Source of the DNA: Portulaca oleracea
Taxonomy: Eukaryota; Streptophyta; Magnoliopsida; Caryophyllales; Portulacaceae
Assembly (NCBI GenBank): GCA_029582165.1
Contig: CM055873.1
Span: 39,705,295-39,769,294 of the forward strand
Reading direction: 5' to 3'
Length of the DNA: 64,000 nucleotides
Both the position numbers and the translations under genes were made by a program. This document shows, piece after piece, positions 21,767-33,548 of this stretch. Numbering within the stretch: position 1 is the stretch's first letter; every line of letters starts with the position of its first letter. A model generated the notes under the pieces. The model saw only the letters and a list, made by a program, of their open reading frames with translations, was not told where the DNA came from and searched no databases.

Positions 21767-22278
21767 TTAAGCAGAAATCATGCCATCTTTATTACTTTTA
21801 GCATTCAACTTAAACATCTTTGTATAAGCATATCCCTTCCCCACAATTGTCCCTCCTTTGGAAAGTACATAGTTTTCTACATCATAAACTTGCATAAAAC
21901 CAAACTTGCTAAGAAGATAATCAGATACAAGATTCTTACAAACTTTCAGAGCTAAATACACATCATTCAAAAGCAAAGATTTACCGGAAGTGAAAACAAG
22001 TTCCACTTGCCCAATGCCTTCAACTTTGACCGGATGGTTATTGCCCATGTAGAGTTTCATACCATCATCAGCCGATTTGAGAGTCTTGAATAAATTCTTG
22101 TCAATGCAAACATGCATTAATACGCCTGAGTCCATATACCAATCATTACAACCAATGGAGACCATATTGATATGATCTTTAATCATAGCTATAAAGGAAT
22201 TGGGTTCCTTCTCCTTGGTCTTACCCTTAGATGTATCTTTGTTTAAAAGATCATGCTTCTTTTTCCGTTGATAACACT
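21767..22278 (-). pseudogene. Copia protease / GAG-pre-integrase region
   Basis: Translation shows WYMDSGVLMHVCIDKNLF, which matches the Copia protease active-site region; the usual W-x-DSGA becomes DSGV here. It continues through VEGIGQVELVF and LSKFGFMQVYD. A stop separates it from the integrase zinc-finger region. Confidence 0.75.
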
Positions 22279-23171
22279 CTATCTTTGTGTTCCCCGGTTT
22301 GCCACATTCCTAACAAACTTGCTTAGGCTTTTAAATTCCCTTGCTAGTTTTGTTGTGGCTCTTATTCTTATTCTTGTTTCCCTTATTCTCTTGGACCATA
22401 TGGACCTTAGATTGCTCTTCGGTACCATCTTGTTGGCGTAACTCTTCTTCAATCCAAAGATGATTAGACAAACCTTCAAGAGACATAACCTCTTTCCGGT
22501 GCATGAGTGTCCTTTTAGTCTCATTCCAAGAAGATGGTAATTTGTCAATGATAGAAGATACGATTATAGTCTTATCCATATTCAAATTGTGCTGCTTGAA
22601 GTTACTAAAAATACGTTGAATCTCATAAAATTGATCTAGAATTTTCCTATTATCATTCATCTTAAACTTCATAAATTGACTAACAAGAAAATTCTTACTT
22701 GACGCATCTTCCAACATGTACTTAGCCTCAAGCATTTCCCAAAGCTTTTTTGTCGTCTCCACATGTTGATAGACATCGAAGAGGGTATCGCTCATCCCGT
22801 TGAGAATGCATCCTCTACAAATGTAGTCATCATTCTCCATCTTGAGCCTTTGCCGGGTTGCCTCTGCTTCTTCCATCAGTGTCTTGTCCTTTCCTTGTTC
22901 CTTGCCTTTGTCTTAACATGTGGAAGTCTTGTCAGTTGACTCTTTAGGAAGCTCCTCGGTTGATGATGACGCTTGTACCTTCTCGGCCAAAGGTTTTTGA
23001 TACACCTTGGGAGAGATCTCAATGTTAAGCACATAGGCCACATTGAGAGTTGTTAGCAAGAAATGCATCTTGCTTTGCCATTGCCGAAAATCCATTCTTT
23101 CAAAGTGTTCTACCTTTTGAAAATTGTTAGACATATCAGGAAGCATGGCCATTAGTAAATAGTTCTTAAGA
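22279..23171 (-). pseudogene. Copia gag
   Basis: It begins near 23164 with MSNNFQKVEHFERMDF and continues with YVLNIEISPK, then in the next frame MLEAKYMLEDASSKNFLV and MNDNRKILDQFYEIQRI. These are typical UBN2-type gag sequences. The zinc-knuckle region just beyond 22331 is degraded by a stop. Frame changes occur near 22876-22913. Confidence 0.82.
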
Positions 23172-23425
23172 TTTTGGAGGAAAGGGCGTATATGTATAGT
23201 AATCAATTGAAACTCGCTCGGACATTGCTAAGGGTCGTGGATCGTACTCACTTTCCTTAAGAACAATTTAATATACCGAAATGTTCAAAGGAATAAAACT
23301 TAGCTCTTGTAACACTTAAGAATATTGGTTTTTCACTTGAATCACTCAAGTATAGCTGCAGTATAGACAAGAATGAGAGATGTGATTAGCAAAAGATGAT
23401 GATCTCAAATGCTAGGGAATATCTT

Positions 23426-23435
23426 CTATTTATAG
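23426..23435 (-). promoter_or_regulatory. TATA box of the Copia 5' LTR
   Basis: Minus-strand CTATAAATAG in the 5' LTR, downstream of the GC-rich inverted-repeat cluster (about 23630-23770). The same site in the 3' LTR has mutated. It would start transcription toward gag. Confidence 0.55.
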
Positions 23436-23837
23436 GAGACTTCCAACCCTTAATCATATCCTTTAGTCAAAGGATAATTAACGACCTTAATGAGAGATTA
23501 TGACCTTGACTTAGTCAAGGAATATAGCTGTTGGAATACATATAATATCGAACTTAATATTGATATTATGCACTTAATACATAAGATAATATAGCTGTTA
23601 GCATTAAAAACATAATTTGGGCCTCAACATGGTCCATGGTGCCGTACCACGGTCTTTGTTGAGGGCAACACGGTCCCTGGTGAAACACCACGATTCGTGT
23701 TGAGCCCAGGAATGTTTTTCATACTTTCTAGAGACCAACACGACTCGTGTTGGTCTCCTATGGACTCGTGCTAATCATATTTCCTATATTTATCTTCTAT
23801 ATGATCCTTATAATTGTTCCATATGATTCCTTATGCT

Positions 23838-26800
23838 TTTTTTTTTGATAAGTAGCGGCGCAACGACCCTTTAATTAATAAGCCATAACTACTGAAATGG
23901 ACAGTAGTGAAATGATATGGTAAGTTACATCACAAACACCAGCAGGGTACCATACCACACCCGAACACAAACATTCCTGATACAGATTCAATAACAGAGC
24001 CAACACTAATGAAAACCAGCTAACATACTATTGAAAAATGACTGGGATCTGATGAAAGTGTTGTGCTAATTGATCAATTGAGTATGAGTGCTTCACCTTC
24101 CAACTGGTCGACCAAAGACAAAGCCTCCATTTGACACATTGCAGCAACAACTCCTTGTTCTTCTCTTGATGATCAAAAATTATAGCATTCCGATGACCCC
24201 ACACAGACCAGACAACCGCAAAAAAAGCAGCAGACCAGAACCTGCTTCTGATCTTGTTGTGAAATTTTACTTGTAGCCAAAGTTCAAAGAAGCATTTGAG
24301 GGATGATTGCTGCAAAAGAACATGCCCTAGACATTGCATAATGCTAGTCCAGATAAACCAAACAAAAGGGCACTGAATGAACAAATGAAAATCTGTTTCA
24401 GCCGCACAGTTGCAGAAAGGGCAGACATTAGCTTCTGGTTCGATGATGCCTTTCCTCAACATCATAGCTCTAGTATTCAATCTTCCCAACAGGGCTATCC
24501 AAATCATAATTTCAACCTTGGGTGGTGCCAAGTTTTGCCACACAGATCCCACAATTGCATCATACTGAGAGTAACCATACACCACAGCCTCAAGATTCTT
24601 AGTTACTGATCTAACATAGAATTTGTTGGCCCCTTCCCAAATGATAGCGTCTTTAGCATTTCGAACTGGTTTAACACCCATCAACATCTCTTTGAGCCTC
24701 TGTTCGTCATCTAGCTTATCTAAAAGGAGCTCCCTTTGCCAAGCTAGAACCCACCTCCATATATCACCTTCAAACCACCCATGCTCACAAATTGCCCCTT
24801 TCCCAAAACAAGCAATTTGAAACAAATCAGGGAATTGATCTTTAATGGGCTGGTGATTAAGCCATACATCTTCCCAAAATCTGACCTGAGACCCATTTCC
24901 AACTTGTATCTTTATCTGCTGTTGTAGAACACTTTGCAAATTGCAATCTTCACCAATGGCTTTTTTGATGTCATTCCACGGGCTAGAGAGCCATGGCTTA
25001 AAGCGAGAAGGTAGCAGAGCATTATCTTCAGAATGTATCGACTGTACCACCTCCTTCCAAAGCATACCTTCTTCAGAAATGTACCTCCACCACCATTTGA
25101 AAAGAAGAGCCATGTTCTTGAGCTGTAAGTCGCCAACACCAAGTCCACCACTATCTTTTGGTCGCTGAATAATTTCCCATTTCACAAGGGCACAACCTTT
25201 GGAATTTCTTCCTTCACCTCTCGACCAGAAGAATCTCGATTGCATTTGATTTAATGCCTTGGCTACTCCTTTAGGCATTTTGAAAAGCGACAAATAGTAT
25301 AGAGGAAGGCTATTGAGAACAGATTTGATTATCACAAGTCTCCCTGCTTTGGACAAGCAACATGCTTTCCAGTTCTTCAACTTTGATTGAACCTTAAGTA
25401 GGATGGGATTCCACGATTTCCTCCTTTTCATATTTGCTCCGAGGGGAATACCAAGATACATAATCGGCAAGAATGCTTGACTGCATCCCAGCTTTTTGGC
25501 CATCTTCTTACACCAACTATTCTCAACTCCCAAGCCGATAAGAGACGATTTGCTGTAGTTGATGGATAGGCCAGTAAATCCTTCAAAGAGCTGAAGAATT
25601 GCCTTCAGATTCAGCAGCTGATCCTCACATGCTTTGGAGAAGATAATCGTGTCATCTGCAAATTGTAGATGAGACACACACACTTTTTTTTTCCCACCTC
25701 CAGCCCACTAAGATGCTTCTGCTCCACCCCTTTTACTAGCAGACAATTTAACACCTCTGCCACTAATGCGAACAACAGTGGTGAAAGAGGATCACCTTGC
25801 CTCAAGCCACGTCCCATTGAAAACGGCTTGGTGGGAGAGCCATTGATTATGATTGAAAGCCTTGCTGATGTAATGCACTTCATAATCCATGCAACCCACT
25901 TTTGACCAAAACCCATTTCAACCAATATCTCCTCAAGAGCACCCCAATCAACAGAATCGTACGCCTTTTGGAAGTCGAGCTTCAAAATCACTCCCTCTTT
26001 TTTCCGTCTTTTCAGCCAATGAACAATCTCTGCTGCTACCATAACACCATCCAAAATTTGCCGCCCCGGAATGTATGCGGTTTGAGCTTCTCCCACTAAC
26101 TTGTGAATAACCAATTTGAGTCTCAGGCTGAGGATTTTGGCTATCACTTTATAGATGCAGCCAATCATGCTGATTGGCCTGTAATCTTTGAGATCCACAA
26201 CATCTTCCTTCTTCGGGATGAGAGTGACTAAAGTTGTGTTGGCCACTTCTGACAGCAGCCCATCTTCAAAAAAATCGAAAACACACTTGATGAAGTCTTC
26301 TTCAATTACAGGCCACACTGACTTAAGACATTTGAAGTTGAAACCATCATAGCCCGGAGCACTTGTCGACTTACAACTCTGTACAGCAGCCACAACTTCT
26401 TCTTTGGTAACCCCTCTTTCAAGCCAGGTAACATCCTCCTCATTCAGTCTTTTCAGGTTGAGGAGGGAAAGATCAAAGTCAGAAGGCCTCGATCTCTGCT
26501 GAAATTGTTTCATAAAGGACCTTCTAACAGATTTTCTGATTAAGCCAATATTGTTCAGCATAGCACCATTAATGCTCATCTTCTGAATATAATTCTTCCT
26601 GCACCTGATTGTCGCCAAGGTGTGAAAAAATCTCGTGTTTCTGTCCCCACTCGTTAGAATTTGGCACCTGGACTTTTGCAACCAAACTCGTTCCTTAGTC
26701 AGAGATTGTGATCGTAGCTGAGACAATAGAGCATTTCTCCTGAGTTTATCACATTCATCAGGCTCCTGTGCTAGGGCCTTTCGATCTAGATCTTCCAAAG

Positions 26801-27241
26801 CTGCTTCCAATTGCTTCAACTTAACATCAACATGACCAAAAACTTCTTTGTTCCATTTGTTCAAAGGCACTTTCAGCGCCTTGAGCTTCTGAGCCAAAGG
26901 CAAATGGACCAACTTCTTCCACTCAGTCTCAAACATTTCAGAAAATAGAGGATGGTCCAACCATACGTCTAAGGTTTTGAATGAGCTAGGACCCCACTCA
27001 ATAGGGGATGTCTTGAGCAGTATCGGAAAGTGATCAGACGTCTTTCTCGGTCTGCAGTACACTTCAATATTTGCAAAGAAGGTTAATAGACTACAATCAA
27101 TGAGAATTCGGTCCAACTTACTGGCAGCGTTTGCTCTGATATAAGTGAATTGTTGATCAGAAGGAATATCTTGAAGTTGCATGGCTTGAATGAAATCAGC
27201 AAACTCTGCCATTGATGAAGAAAATTGAGTGCAGCCTCTCC
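23838..27241 (-). mobile_element. 5'-truncated LINE (L1-type) with 10-bp target duplication
   Basis: A T-run at 23837-23846 is the poly(A) tail of a minus-strand non-LTR element. Target copies TCCTTATGCT lie at 23828-23837 and 27242-27251. The element starts inside its endonuclease, so about half or more of a full-length LINE is missing, as expected from incomplete target-primed reverse transcription. It is younger than the Copia LTR it splits. Confidence 0.92.
24028..27241 (-). pseudogene. LINE ORF2: endonuclease C-end, reverse transcriptase, zf-RVT
   Basis: From the right: the endonuclease end with LDRILIDCSLL and TSDHFPIL; the RT with LIPKKEDVVDLKDYRPISMI, IPGRQILDGV, LKLDFQKAYDSVDW and GLRQGDPLSPLLF; then, in a second frame, the catalytic LQFADDTIIF. 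The C-terminus has the plant zf-RVT region (LPPKVEIMIWIALLGRLNTR, CPFCNCAAETDFHLFIQCP). The only break in the RT is a frameshift in an A-run at about 25684-25693, between the two frames, which may be a single-base slip. Apart from this and the 5' truncation the coding sequence is well preserved. Confidence 0.9.
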
Positions 27242-27287
27242 TCCTTATGCTATACGAACATCTTATACTCTTGAAATAATTCCAACA

Positions 27288-27531
27288 ATTGACCGATTTT
27301 AGAGGCCGAATCAAGTCTGGCAATTCAAATAGATGTAAATTTGTGTCATAATTTAACAATAGAAACATGAAAAATAAATTGTGTTTGAGTCTCAATCGGT
27401 TCGGTCAATGCTAATTTTTGGACGGATATATTCATACTCGGTTTTCACCAATTCCGTCAAATAATAGTTGCCCCTTATGAATTGAAGTTTTAGAGAGACT
27501 GATTCTTGTAGACCCATAAAAAGCATTTCAA

Positions 27532-27564
<33 letters not shown>

Positions 27565-28149
27565 CATATTATTATTATTATTATTAATATTATTATTATG
27601 TTACAAATATTGTGTCCTAAAATGTAACAACCTAATTTTTTTAATATGCACATCAATTCTAATAATATTAATTATACTGGTTAAGTATAATAATGTTTAT
27701 GGTACTAATCAAGTTGTTATGTCGTATAGTATAAGACTACGCAAGACCAATTCCTATAATAACGGGGAGATAATCGCAACCATTACTAATTTAATTGAAA
27801 CCTGATTGATAGTCAACACAACAAGAAAAATCCTCTTGGGCAACAAAAAAATTTGTTGCCCTATACTATTTTTTGTTTTTCTTTAACTTTGAGCAACAAA
27901 ATTTTTTTGTCACGAGTTTGTAGCAATATCTATGAAGCTCAAGGTCGGGGCAACAAAATGGTTATGTAGTCTTGGTGAATTGGGGCAATCAATTTTTGTT
28001 GTTGGCAAAGGCTATTTGAACTTCAAATTAATTTAGTGACCTATACCTATTTCTCTCAAAGACAACAAAGATTTTTGTTGTCCAAAGCACTAAAGTTTCA
28101 TACAATAAGTGTGAAATTGGAACAAAAGATGTATCTCTCATCACAGCTT
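27288..28149. other. spacer with ATT microsatellite and GCAACAAA motifs
   Basis: A (TAA)n/(TTA)n run occupies about 27534-27600. At 27830-28100, phrases such as GGGCAACAAA, TTTGTTGCCC and GAGCAACAAAA recur in both orientations, like the subterminal region of a DNA transposon whose ends I cannot find. No gene is seen. Confidence 0.45.
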
Positions 28150-28704
28150 CTTGCTCAGCCAACTCCTTAGGAGTGGTGAAGAGTCCCGGATTCCGTTCTC
28201 GCCCCTCGTAACATTTGCCAAGTGAGCCGCCTCAACCTCAGTGAATCTTGAAGTGCAATTCCCGGTGAAGCCCGAAAACGCAAGGGTAGTCTCGGCCATC
28301 CATTGGATGGGAACCGAGACCTTCTAAGGAGGCCGCTTGTGCCCCGGCCCCCGGAGGCCCGAGGCCGTACCATCCCGAGATGGTGAACAATGCCTTGACG
28401 GGTCCGGGTTACTTTTGGATCATAGGAGTGGAGCTACGGGTCCTCATCGGGGCCTACTTCGGGCCTTTAAAAGGGTTCGGAGTCATTCGTAAAGAATATG
28501 CGGAAAAGGGTCAACGTGGGTTGTCGGAATGGATACGCCTTCACGCTTTGGGTCATAACTCCTTCAATATAACTCTGATGGGTCTCAAATTTTGGGAGCT
28601 TAAAATACACACCTAGAGCTTTCCATCGATATCTTACTAGCCTAAAATGGAGTCCGGATGAAGAAGTTATGCGCATTTGAAGTCAGCAGGAAAAACTGCC
28701 AACA

Positions 28705-28863
28705 GCACGATCACGCCGTCTGACTGCACGATCGTGCCGTTCTTCCCGAAGGCGCTGCACGATCGTGCCATAAGATAGCACGATCGTGCTATTTTCGAAC
28801 GACGGCCATTTTTTGGGGCTATTTTGAGTTGCACGATCGTGCCGTGGAATAGCACGATCGTGC
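28705..28863. repeat. array of GCACGATCGTGC palindromes
   Basis: Five perfect 12-bp palindromes start at 28726, 28757, 28778, 28831 and 28852, with a degenerate copy at 28705. They sit immediately upstream of a TATA box. Confidence 0.92.
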
Positions 28864-28897
28864 CATTCTCGACGGGTTATGTTTTTTCCCCCTTTCC

Positions 28898-28906
28898 TAT
28901 ATATAC
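28898..28906 (+). promoter_or_regulatory. TATA box of the LTR-like fragment
   Basis: CTATATATA follows the palindrome array by about 35 bases. It is followed by a pyrimidine-rich stretch, as in plant LTR promoters. Confidence 0.55.
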
Positions 28907-29204
28907 CCCCTCCCTTGGTATTATTTGTAGTTTTTGATATTTGAATGTAATGCTAAGCATTGTTAGGGTTCCTCCCTTGCTTTCTCTCAAACCTTGTTAT
29001 CTTTATCCAATCAAGTTTGGTGGTGATTCAAGTCATTCCTTTAGTGATTATTTAGTGGATTACCTTTGATAATCATGGTGGGATGTTAGGCCTAGAGTTG
29101 TGGACTCTCCTTGCTCAAGGACATATCCTTCCTTTGGGAGTTCAAGGCCCTTGTTCTTGGTGATTATCGATTCCTTTCCTTCACTTAAGCTAATCCATCA
29201 TTCC

Positions 29205-29480
29205 CACCATGATGGTAACGCTCCAAGTGGGCTCCCTAGAAGCTCTAGCAGAGGACTCGCCTTCTTTTCCTTGCTTCTTTCTTCTCTTTAGCAACTCCTC
29301 CACCTTCTTTGTACTCGGATCTTTCAATTCATTGGCTCTTTCCACCTCTAACTTCTCTTATATTTCAGCTGCAATCCTCATCTTTTCCTCTACGCTACTA
29401 AAGAGTTCAAATGTCTCTGAGGAGTCCCACCTAGAGAGGTCCTCTTTTTTAGCCAAAGCATAGGACCAGTGAAGCTTTTA
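29205..29480 (-). pseudogene. possible coiled-coil coding fragment
   Basis: Minus-strand translation gives a Lys/Glu-rich run (SVEEKMRIAAEI, EKLEVERANELKDPSTKK, VEELLKRRKKQGK) with one internal stop, looking like a piece of a gag or transposase coiled coil. I do not recognise the family. Confidence 0.3.
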
Positions 29481-31977
29481 TGGAATCAACCAATGCAAAT
29501 CTCTCTCAAGCTAAAAAGTCACTTGATTAAGATAAGGATAATCATATTTGTGACTTCTTGTTATACATGTGCAGATAAACGATTTCCACAAAATGGAAGG
29601 TAACCTCGTCAAAATTACTCACATGCCTGCAAATACCAGTATCCAATTTATTATTGGTTTTTTATTTATAAAAAAAATGATATCAACACTGCTAAATATT
29701 ATCAATTATTCTTTTCTTATGGTTTGGGGGAGACTCCCCAAAAAAAAACCGCCTCTCCTCAACAATGGAGAAGAGATGAGCGAGTAGAATGGAATCAACC
29801 TTAATGCTTACATTTCGTTGCTTAATAATAACTATCCTTACCCCCCCCCCCCCCGGTTGTTGTGTGTTTCTTTCTGTGAAGGTGGTTGACTATGAACTTA
29901 ATAGTTTTCTTTATGTCAAGTTAATATCCTTTTCTATTTCATCCGATCTTTAGCCAATTCCAGTTCAATCGGGACAGAGCAGTTCTTTGTTTTTCCAGGT
30001 GATACGAAAGTGAATAGATCGAATAGCAGTCTTCCCGCTTAGCCTACGGGCTGTGCCACGCGAAATACAAAAATTCTTCAGGTCGATGAATAAGTATTCT
30101 CATTCAAAGGTAAGGAATACAAGGTCTTATTTTCTTTCCTTTACTATGAAAAATGAATTGAGTCAGATGAATGTACAATATTCACTTAGAAGCGGCAACT
30201 TTCCTTCTTCAAGGTGGTTTATCTGGGAATGAAAACTCTAAAGCTAGTGGTGTTAATGGCTTTCAAAGAGAGATACTATCACTGGATTGCTTGCTCAGTT
30301 CCTCAATCAAATTTCCCATTTTACTTCCTGACTCACATGCTCAAACGATAGTTTAAGTTCCAAAACTAGTGCCTGCTCATGGAATAGATGCTTTTGTCGC
30401 TTGAAAGCTTATCATCTCAATCTTTCTTAAGTTAAGAAGGCAGGGCAAGTGCATGTGAAAGTTCTCCTAATACTCAAATTAGGTTATATTTTCACTTTAA
30501 CTTTGACTATTAGTACTTTCTCAACTCGACCCCGAGATCTCGAATTCTTAACAGACAGAGACTACCTCCACTACCCTTAATTTACTTTGTTAAGGGAAGA
30601 ACATGGCATGGGAAGCATGGTAAGTAAGCCAATCCTTAAGAAAGCTATCTCACTGTGGTTCGATTAGTCGACCTAAGCTAAGCACTGTTAAAAATATAGG
30701 GAAATTTGATTTTTTAAATGACAAAAGATAAAGTGGCAGATTGGGAAGAAGTTCTTTATTCCGGGAAATCTGGAAAAGAAAGAGATATTCTATATGATAT
30801 TCGATTCACCTATCTTACTAAGAAAAAAAGGGCTTTTCGCTTGGTTGATTATTGAAGTGAAGAAAAGAAGACTCTTGTCTTGGTAAGTCTATTCTGGGTA
30901 GTCTATCTTTCCCCCATATACCTTAAAATAAATAAAAAATAAAGGGTATCAGACTCTCAATCGAATGTGATTGCACCTATCCCAACAAGCAAGGGACGAG
31001 CGCGCTAGCGCAAAAGCCTAAGCTCCCGTATGCGCATCCATTTTCTTGCTTCTCCTACTCTTCCGACAACAAATGAAAGAGACAAATCCTCTAAGTGTCA
31101 CTCTTTTATTTATTCTTTAAAGAAAGAGATCAGGCCTTAGGTTTAAGAGCTTGTCCAATAACTTATTTGCATGAAATGCATCCACCTCTGACGGGAACTC
31201 TTCCCCTTTGAAAAGAGAAGGGGGGAACGTCATTGCGGGCTTTCCCAAGGGTAGAAAACAATAATGGAAGTCACAGTTGGAAAGGAGAAAGCTCAACTGC
31301 GTGGCACAAAATAGTGGGTTTGGGTTCCTGATCTTGTCTTCCTTCAGGCTAAAACTTCAAGTATCAATCCGAAGTAAAAGATAAAATAATATCTAAATAT
31401 ATTCCCACTCTTCCCCTGGAGTAGTTGCTGCAAATCGCTTATCTATTGAGTTACGAAAGGGAATCCACCCTTTCTTTCACTTGCACAAGTTTCATCTTCC
31501 CTGGATCAGTAGTCCGCGTATGGGCTTAGGGTCTTTCTGGATGAGCTTGAAGCTTATGATTGTTTTAGGGAAGTATCCGTCCGGTGGAGAGGACTTCGGA
31601 TACATGTCATTCCGGTCGGTGACTCCTTCTGTCAATGTATTTCTTTTTGTCACTGGCCAGACTCTAAATGAAATAGAAATCTCGTTCATTTACCCTCATA
31701 CTTGAAAACGACTAAGCTTTTTGCCTTGCGACTTGCCTTTGTCTCTGTCTTCGTTCACTTGGTTCGGCTCGGTATCCTCCCAGAAGAATACATACTCTCC
31801 CTTGTTCGGGCTTTACGGGTATATTTCTAATTAAAAGTACTTTGCTACATAAAGAGGTATTATACATAAGTTAATACACCTTAGACTTCTTCTTCCAATC
31901 CCTCTCTATCGAATGAATGAGCAGGTTAGTACATTCATCTTCTCTCTCTTACTAAGACTACATAATGTTATTGTAAA
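29481..31977. other. probable organellar (mitochondrial-like) non-coding DNA
   Basis: Sequence style changes here: more even base composition, few poly-A/T tracts, a C14-16 homopolymer at about 29841, and no MITE or LTR signatures. It adjoins a genuine plastid segment. No mitochondrial gene is recognisable, and every open frame is short. The mitochondrial label is an inference. Confidence 0.4.
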
Positions 31978-32080
31978 TTATGGCCAATACCAGGTATATA
32001 AGTTGTGATTTCAAACCCAGAGGTTAATCGTACTCTGGCAACTTTACGTAAGCTAGAGTTTGGTTTGTTGGGGGTGATAG
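31978..32080 (-). pseudogene. rps12: plastid rps12 exon 2 fragment
   Basis: Minus-strand translation gives [20 protein letters not shown] followed by [15 protein letters not shown]. This matches the plastid, not mitochondrial, uS12 family (mitochondrial uS12 differs at VRLSNRHD). The exon is cut after GHN. Two or more substitutions from the usual plastid sequence are visible (KKPNSA becomes NKPNSS). Confidence 0.85.
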
Positions 32081-32122
32081 TGGAAAAGTTGACAGATAAG
32101 TCACCCTTACTGCCACTCTACA

Positions 32123-32156
32123 GAACCGTACATGAGATTTTCACCTCATACAGCTC
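32123..32156 (-). ncRNA. group II intron domain V of the trans-spliced rps12 intron
   Basis: The 34-nt minus-strand hairpin runs from GAGCTGTATGAGG to TACGGTTC, the invariant domain V shape with its bulge. It is located about 45-75 bases before the rps12 exon, as in plastids. One change (GAGCC to GAGCT) marks decay. It is non-functional in the nucleus. Confidence 0.82.
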
Positions 32157-33548
32157 CTCGTTCAATTCTTTGGAAGTCATTGGATCCCTTCCATAATTCT
32201 TTAAGTCCCATAGGTTTGATTCTGTAGAATATGACCCATTTTCTCATTGAGCGAAGGGTATGAAATAAATCAAATTGATTTTTCTTTTTCGATCGAAAGT
32301 ACTATGTGAAATATTTGGTTTTTCCTCTTCCTCTGTCCCTATCCCACAAGTACAACGTTTGAATCAATAGAGAACCTTTTCTTCTCCATGAATCAATATT
32401 ATTACATTCCAATTCTTTCCCGATACCTCCCAAGGAAAATTTAGAATTGGATCATTACAAATTGACAGGTTAGTGTGAGCTTATCCATGTGGTTATGCAC
32501 TTTTCGAATAGGAATCCATTTTCTGAAAGATCCTGGCTTTCGTGCTTTGCATGTCTCCGAGATCCTTTCGATGACCTATGTTGTGTTGAAGGGATATCTA
32601 TATGATTTGATCGATTGCGTAAAGCCTATGGTAGCAAGAGAACCGGGGAAGTATACAAAAAAGACAGTTCTTTTCTATTATACTAGTATTTTCTATTAGA
32701 TTAGTATTTGTTAGTGATCCCGGCTCAGTGAGTCCCTTCTTCGGTGATGAACTGTTGGTGCCAGCCCTACATTTTGTCTTTGTGGACCGAGGAGAAGGGG
32801 GCTAGTCGGGAAGAGGATTGTACAATAGGAAAAGCAAGGAGGTCAACCTCTTTCAAATATACATATACAACACGGTTTCTGGCAATGCAATGTAGTTGGA
32901 CTGTCATATCGATCCGAATGGAAACAATCGTCCTTTCCACGGAGGTAAATCTTTTCCTGCTAGACAAGAGGATAACAAGTTACAAATTCTGTCTCGGTAG
33001 AACATGTATTTCTATTACTATGAAATTCATAAATGAAGTGATTAATGGTGGGATTATCATTTTTCTTTTTGCAGTGACGAATGTTGTATGTGTTCCTAAG
33101 AAAATGAATTTGTCCATTTTTCAGGGCCTCAAGGGGGCGTGGAAACACATAAAAGCTCTTGAATGGAAGAGATAGAACTGAAGTTCCTTTGGAAAGGGTA
33201 ACATCTTTGGCGCAAGAAGAAGGGGTTGATTCGTATCCTATTGACTTGTTTCTGCTTCCTCTATTTTTTTTAATGTCGAGCCAAATCTTCTTTATGTAAA
33301 TCCTACTTAATTTAGATTTGGAAAATCGTAGGCTTTTATAATAGCATGTGCTATGGCTCAAATCCGTAGTCAATCCGATTTTCGATAGGAGCAGTTGACA
33401 ATTGAATCCAAATTTTCCCATTATTTTCGTATCCGTAATAGTGTGAAAAGAAGTTCCGGCTCCAAGTTGTTCAAGACAAGAATAGTAGAATAGTGGTGTT
33501 GAATTTCTCGACCCTTTGGCTTAGGATTAGGTAGTTCTATTGCTTAAT

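Larger units (their letters stand above)
16350..27287 (-). mobile_element. decayed Copia (Ty1) retrotransposon with three nested insertions
   Basis: Minus-strand order from the 5' LTR (right) is gag, protease/pre-integrase, integrase, reverse transcriptase, RNase H, polypurine tract (GAAATGGGGTG), 3' LTR (left). Integrase before RT defines Copia. Frames contain many stops. The 5' LTR joins gag within about 20 bases and no tRNA primer site is present, so the leader is deleted. Flanks (ATCAT and ATTGA) do not match, so the target duplication is lost. Nested insertions are a solo LTR, a hAT MITE and a LINE. Confidence 0.9.
23172..27287 (-). mobile_element. 5' LTR of the Copia element, split by a LINE
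   Basis: LTR sequence runs 23172-23837, resumes at 27252 and ends at 27287 with TTCCAACA. The first base pair has mutated (TTTTGG for TGTTGG). Removing the LINE restores an LTR collinear with 16350-17053. Confidence 0.87.
28150..29204 (+). mobile_element. promoter-bearing LTR-like fragment
   Basis: A ~165-bp block (about 28535-28700) is shared with the LTRs at 53416 and 58688. An array of GCACGATCGTGC palindromes (28705-28863) and a TATA box follow. The stretch after the TATA has an LTR R/U5 feel. Neither LTR end nor primer site could be delimited, so element class is inferred from the shared block. Confidence 0.5.
31978..33548 (-). other. plastid DNA segment: 3'-rps12 exon to trnV spacer
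   Basis: This stretch follows the plastid inverted repeat from within rps12 exon 2, through the trans-spliced group II intron half, into the long rps12-trnV(GAC) spacer. The spacer sequence was recognised from memory of plastid genomes, for example around GGCTTTCGTGCTTTGC and TCGATTGCGTAAAGCC. It stops just short of where trnV would start. Scattered substitutions and small indels show it is an old, non-functional copy, either a direct nuclear plastid insertion or carried within transferred mitochondrial DNA. Confidence 0.85.

Noticed and set aside
27534..27600. (TAA)n run considered as part of a CRISPR-like or satellite array
   Set aside because: Simple trinucleotide microsatellite; no spacers, and the genome is a plant.
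32475..33175. Open frames of 74 and 143 residues in the plastid-like block
   Set aside because: They fall in the rps12-trnV spacer of plastid DNA, which has no such conserved genes; best explained as chance frames.
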